The translations under genes and the position numbers were made by a program. From Olsenella profusa DSM 13989 (GTDB lineage: Bacteria > Actinomycetota > Coriobacteriia > Coriobacteriales > Atopobiaceae): a stretch of DNA of 64,000 nucleotides. The stretch lies in the NCBI RefSeq assembly GCF_030811115.1, contig NZ_JAUSQK010000001.1, positions 1,426,001-1,490,000 of the forward strand, read 5' to 3'. Position 1 is the first letter of the stretch. Each line of letters opens with the position of its first letter. Of this stretch, positions 58,076 through 64,000 are shown one piece after another. The notes under the pieces are model-generated. The model was not told the DNA's origin. It searched no databases and saw nothing but the letters and a program-made list of their open reading frames with translations.

Positions 58076-59821
58076 CTAGCTCATGCTGTCCAGTCCGAGC
58101 AGCGCCGCCCCGATGGCCCCGCAGAGCTGTGACTCCTCATGGGTGCGCACGGGTGCCCCCAGCACGTCCTCCAGGGCCCTCACCACACCGGCATTGTTGG
58201 CGACGCCGCCGGTCATGAGGTAGGGCGCCTCCCCCCTCACGCGCTTGGCCAGGGTGGCGGTCTTGCGCGCCACGCTCTCGCAGAGGCCGTGGATGATGTC
58301 GGGCACAGGCGTGTCCTGGGCCACCAGCGAGACGACCTCGCTCTCCGCGAACACGGTGCACATGCTGGAGATCCTGACGTCCCTCTTCCATGTGAGCCCT
58401 GTGGCGCAGAACTCGTCGAGCGGCATCTCCAGCGCGCGGGCCATCATCTCCATGAAGCGACCGGTGCCGGCGGCGCACTTGTCGTTCATGACGAAGTTGA
58501 GGACGTTGCCGTTCTCATCCAGATGGATGACCTTGGAGTCCTGCCCGCCGATGTCGATGATCGTGCGCGCCTCGGGCGCCAGAAGGTGCGCGCCGCGGGC
58601 GTGGCAGGTGATCTCGGTGATGGAGCTGTCCATGTCGGGGATGCTGTCACGCCCGTAGCCGGTGGCAACCTTGAGGGCCATGTCATCCTCGGAAAGGCCC
58701 GCCCTTCCGAGCACCTCGGCCTTTGCACGCCGGGCGCTCTCGGTTGCCTTTGCACCCGTGGGCACGATGACGCTCGCCACCACCTCGCCCGCCCCATCCA
58801 CGATGGCCGCATCGGTGGAGGTGGAGCCGGAGTCCACGCCGAGCACATAGGTCTGCCCTCCTGGTGCCGTGCGTGTCGTGGTGGCATCCGCGTCGGTGCC
58901 GCGCAGCGCCTCGCCAAACGCCTCGAGCCGCGTGCGCAGCTGGCCGGCGCTCTGCGAGCTGCCGTCCGTCTCGACCTTGACCATGGGAACGTCCTCCCTC
59001 GTGGTGAGTGCGGCGTACTCGAAGCCGTAGTAGTCGCAGAACTTCATGGTGTGATAGATGATGCCACGCTGGCCCTCCGCCCCCACGAGCCGCGTGCGTG
59101 CGCTGGCGTCCGTCATGCGCATGCAGGGCATCTGGTCGAGGAGCGCATCGGCGTACCAGTCCAGGAAGTCGTCCAAGGGTCCCCCGTCCGCCTCGCGCGC
59201 CTCGCAGGCGGCGCATGATGCCGGGGACTGGGCGCGGGCCAGGCGTGCCGGGGGAGACGCGAGCACATGTCGCTCGGTGCAGGTGCGGTTCTCCACGGGT
59301 CGATCGATGGCGGAGGAGATGGCGTCGAGCAGGGAGGACGTGGCGTGCGCCCCCAGCAGGGAGATGGGCGCGTGCTCGCGGGGCAGCGGCGGCACGAACG
59401 CCGCGAGGGCCGCCCCGGCGTCAAAGCCGCGTCCGCTGTAGGCGGCATAGCGCTCGGCAAGGTCGGCCAGGCGCGCGCGAAAGAGCCTGCGTGCCGCCGC
59501 GTCACGGTGATGGGGCAGGTCGAGCAGATAGGCAAAGTCGAGGTTCCCGCGCTCACACACCACGTCGTAGGCACGGCGGATCACATCACAGCAGGTGACG
59601 AGCACCACCTCGTGCACGTCTGACGCCAACAGCCGCTCTATGAGTCCCTTGCCGTAGCCACAGAGGTTGGGATGGGCGAGGCGATCCGCCTCGTCAAAGG
59701 AAGGCACGTCCGCCTCGGCCAGGCGCGCCTGGGCACCAAGGCCCGCCAGCAGCTCCGTGGGCGTGTACTTGCAGGCATAGTAGACCGTATGCGTCACGGT
59801 ATCGGCGCATGTCGCCGTCAT
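58076..59821 (-). CDS. Acyl-CoA dehydratase activase fused to a 2-hydroxyacyl-CoA dehydratase-like domain
   Basis: 581 residues. Residues 1-310 resemble the HgdB/C family (VYYACKYTPTELLAGLG, HPNLCGYGKGLIERLL, VLVTCCDVIRRAYD). From about 324 an ASKHA ATPase activase begins: YVLGVDSGSTSTDAAIVD, TIIDIGGQDSKVIHLDENG, and the two [4Fe-4S] cysteines in NDKCAAGTGRFMEMMA and ISSMCTVFAESEV. Activases inject a high-energy electron into 2-hydroxyacyl-CoA dehydratases using ATP. The next gene, overlapping by four bases, encodes a second dehydratase-like subunit. Substrate unknown; no CoA-transferase is nearby. Confidence 0.85.
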   Translation of the reverse strand: MTATCADTVTHTVYYACKYTPTELLAGLGAQARLAEADVPSFDEADRLAHPNLCGYGKGLIERLLASDVHEVVLVTCCDVIRRAYDVVCERGNLDFAYLLDLPHHRDAAARRLFRARLADLAERYAAYSGRGFDAGAALAAFVPPLPREHAPISLLGAHATSSLLDAISSAIDRPVENRTCTERHVLASPPARLARAQSPASCAACEAREADGGPLDDFLDWYADALLDQMPCMRMTDASARTRLVGAEGQRGIIYHTMKFCDYYGFEYAALTTREDVPMVKVETDGSSQSAGQLRTRLEAFGEALRGTDADATTTRTAPGGQTYVLGVDSGSTSTDAAIVDGAGEVVASVIVPTGAKATESARRAKAEVLGRAGLSEDDMALKVATGYGRDSIPDMDSSITEITCHARGAHLLAPEARTIIDIGGQDSKVIHLDENGNVLNFVMNDKCAAGTGRFMEMMARALEMPLDEFCATGLTWKRDVRISSMCTVFAESEVVSLVAQDTPVPDIIHGLCESVARKTATLAKRVRGEAPYLMTGGVANNAGVVRALEDVLGAPVRTHEESQLCGAIGAALLGLDSMS

Positions 59822-61131
59822 GTCCCCTCCCTCCGCGTGCGCAGCAGTTCCAGGAAGGCCGAGAGGCGCGTGGACATCTGGCCCTCCATGCAGTTGGCGC
59901 GCTCGCAGGCATCCCCGTCAAGCACCAGCACGGGCAGGCCCTCGGCCTCGAGCCTCGTACGCATGAGCTGGGCGGCGCCCGCCGTCTGCTTGCAGCCCCA
60001 GTGGCAGAACACCACCACCCCGTCGGCCCCGGTCTTTCGGGCCAGCCTGCTCAGGCACCTGACGCGACGCTCCGCGGGTCCGTTGAAGCAGCTCCTGCTC
60101 ACGCGTTCCGCCATGGCCTCAAAGGGGTGGTCGGCACCGAAGAGGCGCTCCTCGCCGGGGGCGGGCACGTGATTGAACATCATGTCGGAGGCGACGATCT
60201 GCGCCTCCTGCGAATGGTCTATGTGCTCTGCGATGGACCCCAGGAAGTAGGGGGAGACGTGCGCCCACACCAGGTTGATGCCCCGGTAGGCGGGTGCCTC
60301 CCGGTAGTCCTCGCACATGTGGCTGGCAAGCCGCGCCGCCTCGGGCGTGCCCAACGAGAGCATGAGATCCAGCATCTCCATCATGTCGAGCGTCATGGTG
60401 TTGGCCAGGTACCTCCCGCGCCTCAGGGGCAGGCTCTCTGCGAGGGTGTCCTGTGTCGCGAGGGAGCGCGTCACCATCTCGTGGAGCAGCTCCTCGTCCA
60501 GCGTACGCCCATAGGCCTCCCCGACGTCGCGGGCGACCGCGCGCAGCTGGTCGGCCACATACCCGATGGAGTCGCGCGTGGTCTCATAGGGCACATCCAC
60601 ATAGGCAAAGGGAACGTCCCACCTTCGGGCGAGCTCGCGAAACGTGAGGTTGTTGGCATCGCAGGCGACGGAGGTCGCCGCCAGGTACCTGCGCGGCCGC
60701 AGGATGCCGGAGGTGGCCAGCCCCATGAGCACGCGGTGGTACGAACAGTACGTCTCGGGAAAGCCCGCCCCCTCGGCCTGTCCGATGAAGGCGCTCTCCG
60801 CCTGGGCACCGCTCACGAACGATGCCACGGCCTCGGCCGTCACGGGCATGAGGTGCAGGGCACGAAAGAGCTCGTTGGGCATGAAGATGCTGGTGATCAC
60901 GGAGTTCTCCGCGTCGGCCATGGCATCCACCACGGAGTTCATGAAGAGCGCATAGCCCTCCCTGCCCGAGCGCAGGAATCTCCCGTCGGGCAACAGGCGG
61001 GACTTTCGCGCCATGAGCTTGAAGCCCATCATGAGCCACTGACGTACCCTGTCGGGCCGTGACTCCAGGTTGCGTGCGGCCACATCGCCGTACCACCCTA
61101 TGATGCGGTCGCCCACGCTCCGCTGTGCCAT
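59818..61131 (-). CDS. 2-hydroxyacyl-CoA dehydratase family protein (HgdB/C-like)
   Basis: 437 residues from ATG 61131 (GGGAGGG three bases upstream); the upstream extension of the frame is spurious. Features: ETYCSYHRVLMGL, RYLAATSVACDANNLTFREL, PFAYVDVPYETTRDSIGYVADQL, and at the end GVVVFCHWGCKQTAGAAQLMRTRLEAEGLPVLVLDGDACERAN, the HgdC-type signature with cysteines able to hold an iron-sulfur cluster. It overlaps the activase-fusion gene by ATGA, so both are made together. Likely a radical-type dehydratase or reductase subunit in this anaerobe. Confidence 0.85.
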   Translation of the reverse strand: MAQRSVGDRIIGWYGDVAARNLESRPDRVRQWLMMGFKLMARKSRLLPDGRFLRSGREGYALFMNSVVDAMADAENSVITSIFMPNELFRALHLMPVTAEAVASFVSGAQAESAFIGQAEGAGFPETYCSYHRVLMGLATSGILRPRRYLAATSVACDANNLTFRELARRWDVPFAYVDVPYETTRDSIGYVADQLRAVARDVGEAYGRTLDEELLHEMVTRSLATQDTLAESLPLRRGRYLANTMTLDMMEMLDLMLSLGTPEAARLASHMCEDYREAPAYRGINLVWAHVSPYFLGSIAEHIDHSQEAQIVASDMMFNHVPAPGEERLFGADHPFEAMAERVSRSCFNGPAERRVRCLSRLARKTGADGVVVFCHWGCKQTAGAAQLMRTRLEAEGLPVLVLDGDACERANCMEGQMSTRLSAFLELLRTRREGT

Positions 61132-61166
61132 GACCCTCCCCACATGTCGCTGCGTACGATGCGGCC

Positions 61167-64000
61167 CTAGCTTACGAGTTCGGTGATCTCGAAGGTCTGC
61201 CTGCTGGCCTCGATGGCCTCCCGCGGCCCAAACACGCATACGGCATGGTGGTGGGGAAGCCCCTCGAGCGCCTTGGCCGCCGCACGGATGTCATCCGCCG
61301 TCACCGCCAGCATCTGTGCGCGCATGCGGTCGCGCCACGTGGCGGGTCTGCCGGCGAAGTAGTCGCCGTCCTGCCTGCGCGCGAGGGCGCGCGCCTTGAG
61401 TGGCGCGTCGTGACCGGCGACGGTCGACACGATGTAGCCCTCGAGCTCCTCCGGGCCGCCATCCCAGGCGGCAAGCCAGGATGCCGTGCCCTCGTAACGG
61501 GCGAGCGTGTCATCGACGCTGGGGTCGCGATACGACCAGAACTGCCTGAGCCCCAGGGGCGTTCGCCTGAAGCCCACCCCATAGGCGCCGCCCCTCACGC
61601 GGACGGCATTCCATAGGTAGTCATAGGAGAGCACGCGCGAGATCACCTGCCAGGTGCCCAGACCCAACTGGTCGCCTGTGGCCCGGGCATCGCCCTCGCA
61701 GACGTAGCTTACGGTGGAGGGAATGACGAAGGCCTCGTTGGTGGGGGTGGGCTGCGGCATCTCGAGCCGAGTGTCACAGGGTGCGGCCGCGCTCAGGCCC
61801 AGGGTGCCCCCCAGCTCCCAGAAGCGCGTGCAGTCGGCCATGGAGCCGGTGAGGCTCACGGTCACGCCATCGGCCACGAAGATGCGGCGGCAGAGGTCGC
61901 CCAGCCGCTCGGCCAGGTCATCCGCGCGCTCGTCCCAGTGGGCGAGCAGGTCCTTCACGAACAGGTAGTAGTCGATGCCACTCATGCGATCCGAGAGCGC
62001 GGCGCCGCGGGAGTAGTGCGTGGAGAGCCGCGCCATGCCTGCGGAATGGCCCGCCCCCGTGAAGTACTGGTCGAGACCCACACGCTGCTGCATGAGCTGC
62101 TCGAAGATGCGGTCGCCATCGGCGAACGACGTGGTGCCCCACACCTCGGTGGGCAGCGTGGCCAGCGCGTCCAGATGTTCGGAGAGCGCGCTCGCGCTCG
62201 CCACCATGAAGGGCCGCGTCTCATCGGCCTCGTCCGTCGCGTAGACGTTGGTGAAGAACGAGAGGTCGCCCAGCTGCTCCTCGACGAGCATGTCCAGCTC
62301 GGCGGCCGTGTGCGCCGCCGTGTCCAGGTTGCCGAGCAAGGTGGCCAGCACGCCCACGTAGGGGAGGTCATCCAAGGAGAGGTGTCTCAGGTCGAAGTAG
62401 TGATAGGCATAGGTGATGCGGTGTGTCCTCAACTCGTGATAGAGGCAGGGGAGTGGCGCCTGCAGCTCGCACAGCGCCTGTTCGGCAGGGGCATCCCCGA
62501 TGTCCGTCACGCTCAGGCGGGGGAGCTTGGCCAGGTCCTCCGGCGCGTCTGGCGCCTCCTGCTCGTCGCGCAGTGCCGCCACCTCGGCACGCACGCGCTC
62601 GAGCCCCTCTGCGCCCATGCTCGCGGGACCCGCCGTGCCGTCCTGCTTCGCCTGCTCGACGGGATCCAGCTCCACCTCGGCATTGTGGGCGCTCTCGGGC
62701 ACCAGCTCGCGCAGGAGCGTCTCGAAGTAGCCCTGGTCCAGCTGGTCGCGCATGTGGTCGATGGCGTCCTGGTACCGCAGGTAGTCCACGGGTCGGTCAT
62801 CGTCGTAGAGCCAGCTCGAGAGCGCCGCCATCGAGAGCGCGACGCCGTCGGCGACGCCACCGAAGTCGCCCTCTCGTAGGTTGAATTCCGCCTGCGCGAG
62901 CGATGCGACCAGGCGCTGGCGCTCGATGCCGTCCGTGCAGAGCCTGCGGCAGGTGTCCTCCACCAGGGTGCGGAACTCCTGCGCGACCTGCGGCCTCGCC
63001 CCCTTGAGGTCAAAGATCACGACCGGTTGCAGGGTGGCGTCCATGAGATAGGCGCTGAGGTCGTCACCCAGGCCGCTGTCCAGCACGGCGCGCTTGAGCG
63101 GAGCCTCGTTGGATCCCGTGAGGGCGTCCAGCAGCACGTCCACCGCGAGCACGCGCTCGCGCTCGGCGGCCGTGCCGAGCACATAGGCCAGGCCAATCGT
63201 GGCGTTGTCGGGCGAGGTGACCATCTCCACGCGTCGCAGCGCCGGTGTGACGGGTGCCTGCAGTGCCAGCGGGTTGGGTGCTCCTGCCGCCTGGGTGCGC
63301 GCACCGTCAAAGCGCGCGCCGATGAAGGCCAGCTCCCGCTCGATGTCCAGGTTGCCATAGAGGATGGTGTAGCTGTTCTCGAGGGTGTAGTGGCGCGCGT
63401 GGGTGTCCAGGAACTCCTCATAGCTCAGGCTCGGGATGACCTTGGGGTCGCCACCGGACTCGAAGCCATAGGCCGTCTGGGGGAAGAGCTGCTCGTTCAG
63501 GGCCTGCATGAGCACCTCGTCCGGATTGGAGAGGGCGCCCTGCATCTCGTTGTAGACCACGCCGTTGTAGGAGAGCACTCCCTCGTCCGTGGCCTCGAGA
63601 TGCCAGCCCTCCTGCTCGAAGATGCGCAGGCGGCGATAGATGGCGGGGTGCAACACCGCGTCCAGGTAGACGTCCATGAGGTTCTCGAGGTCCCGGACGT
63701 TGGTGGAGGCCACGGGGTAGATGGTCTTGTCGGGAAAGGTCATGGCGTTCAGAAAGGTCTGCATGGACGTCTTGATGAGGTTGACGAAGGGCTCCTTGAC
63801 GGGGAACCGCTCGCTCCCGCAGAGCACGGAGTGCTCCAGGATGTGGAAGACGCCGGTGCTGTTGGCGGGCGGCGTCTTGAAGGCGATGGCAAAGCTCCGG
63901 TTGTCATCATCCACATCGAGCCACATCACGCGGGCGCCGGAACGATGACGATAGATGTGCGCCGTGCCCGAGAGCTCGCTCAGGGGTTCCGTGGCGATAT
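61167..64000 (-). CDS. M16C metallopeptidase (presequence protease/insulinase type), 5' end outside window
   Basis: At least 944 codons, open to the right edge. The N-terminal part is visible: ELSGTAHIYRHRSGARVMWLDVDDDNRSFAIAFKTPP, then the zinc motif HxxEH in GVFHILEHSVLCGS, then PVKEPFVNLIKTSMQTFLNAMTFPDKT, all diagnostic of PreP-like M16C enzymes. Four half-domains follow, ending near FEITELVS. Cytosolic degradation of unstructured peptides is the known role. Ends 35 bases after the dehydratase-like gene start, same strand, so it may be co-transcribed upstream of that module. Confidence 0.92.
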   Translation of the reverse strand, partial: IATEPLSELSGTAHIYRHRSGARVMWLDVDDDNRSFAIAFKTPPANSTGVFHILEHSVLCGSERFPVKEPFVNLIKTSMQTFLNAMTFPDKTIYPVASTNVRDLENLMDVYLDAVLHPAIYRRLRIFEQEGWHLEATDEGVLSYNGVVYNEMQGALSNPDEVLMQALNEQLFPQTAYGFESGGDPKVIPSLSYEEFLDTHARHYTLENSYTILYGNLDIERELAFIGARFDGARTQAAGAPNPLALQAPVTPALRRVEMVTSPDNATIGLAYVLGTAAERERVLAVDVLLDALTGSNEAPLKRAVLDSGLGDDLSAYLMDATLQPVVIFDLKGARPQVAQEFRTLVEDTCRRLCTDGIERQRLVASLAQAEFNLREGDFGGVADGVALSMAALSSWLYDDDRPVDYLRYQDAIDHMRDQLDQGYFETLLRELVPESAHNAEVELDPVEQAKQDGTAGPASMGAEGLERVRAEVAALRDEQEAPDAPEDLAKLPRLSVTDIGDAPAEQALCELQAPLPCLYHELRTHRITYAYHYFDLRHLSLDDLPYVGVLATLLGNLDTAAHTAAELDMLVEEQLGDLSFFTNVYATDEADETRPFMVASASALSEHLDALATLPTEVWGTTSFADGDRIFEQLMQQRVGLDQYFTGAGHSAGMARLSTHYSRGAALSDRMSGIDYYLFVKDLLAHWDERADDLAERLGDLCRRIFVADGVTVSLTGSMADCTRFWELGGTLGLSAAAPCDTRLEMPQPTPTNEAFVIPSTVSYVCEGDARATGDQLGLGTWQVISRVLSYDYLWNAVRVRGGAYGVGFRRTPLGLRQFWSYRDPSVDDTLARYEGTASWLAAWDGGPEELEGYIVSTVAGHDAPLKARALARRQDGDYFAGRPATWRDRMRAQMLAVTADDIRAAAKALEGLPHHHAVCVFGPREAIEASRQTFEITELVS

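Noticed and set aside
61132-61239. N-terminal extension of the 2-hydroxyacyl-CoA dehydratase-like protein
   Set aside because: The extra 36 residues are Arg/His-rich and the strong GGGAGGG site points to ATG 61131.

Overview
The window is GC-rich actinobacterial DNA, most likely from a gut or oral member of the class Coriobacteriia (Olsenella/Atopobium-like Atopobiaceae). The basis is an arginine repressor, an acyl-CoA dehydratase activase fused to a 2-hydroxyacyl-CoA dehydratase-like domain, a FeoA-FeoB fusion, ECF (CbiMQO-type) metal uptake, ascorbate-type PTS genes and a fermentative, redox-cofactor-centred gene content. This assignment rests on recognising protein families; no 16S gene or other direct marker is present.

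Layout. (1) 1-3.6 kb: the end of an aldo/keto reductase, an SLC1-type dicarboxylate/amino-acid symporter and a DeoR regulator, then a poorly coding stretch. (2) 3.6-24.1 kb is an accessory, decaying zone. It holds a large superfamily-1 helicase next to a frameshifted McrB-like remnant; a Tag glycosylase; an SdpR/SdpI pair whose sdpI carries an in-frame TGA; the ghost of an alpha/beta hydrolase; an IS30-family element that cuts off a nitroreductase; an IS1634-like element next to a beheaded, frameshifted XRE regulator; an ABC-exporter fragment interrupted by an AAA_14/DUF4143 ATPase gene that carries a 20-bp palindrome; then intact tpx and feoAB; and a second decayed regulator/ABC-exporter pair (Rgg-like regulator, hairpin over the ABC ribosome binding site, broken ABC gene). 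(3) 24.1-28.6 kb: acylphosphatase, a lipoprotein with a subtype-B tannase fold that has lost its whole catalytic triad, an ACT-domain protein and citrate synthase.

(4) 28.6-39.7 kb is the most interesting metabolic locus. A MurR/RpiR-type regulator is divergent from an AT-richer operon: gnd, ascorbate-type PTS IIA-IIB-IIC, a phosphotriesterase-family (predicted sugar-phosphate lactonase) protein and a D-2-hydroxyacid dehydrogenase. A GC-richer operon with paired GTAC operator-like sites follows: KDPG/KHG aldolase, a GldA-like dehydrogenase, a HAD phosphatase and a split UxaA-type dehydratase. Together they make a coherent route from an imported, phosphorylated sugar acid or lactone to 6-phosphogluconate and 2-keto-3-deoxy-phosphosugar acids, then to ribulose-5-P, pyruvate and triose-P. 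I do not recognise this exact combination as a described pathway.

(5) 39.8-64 kb is mostly core: Kup potassium uptake, an S10 carboxypeptidase, a CbiMQO transporter with a translationally coupled 45-residue membrane protein, RlmKL (with a motif-degenerate RlmL half), phosphoglucomutase/phosphomannomutase, an IS1182-like transposase remnant, a C39-like membrane protein lacking the catalytic cysteine, ArgR, a class A penicillin-binding protein, a DUF6541-like polytopic membrane protein, a two-gene 2-hydroxyacyl-CoA dehydratase-like module, and an M16C (PreP-like) metallopeptidase running off the right edge. No tRNA, rRNA or CRISPR array was seen.
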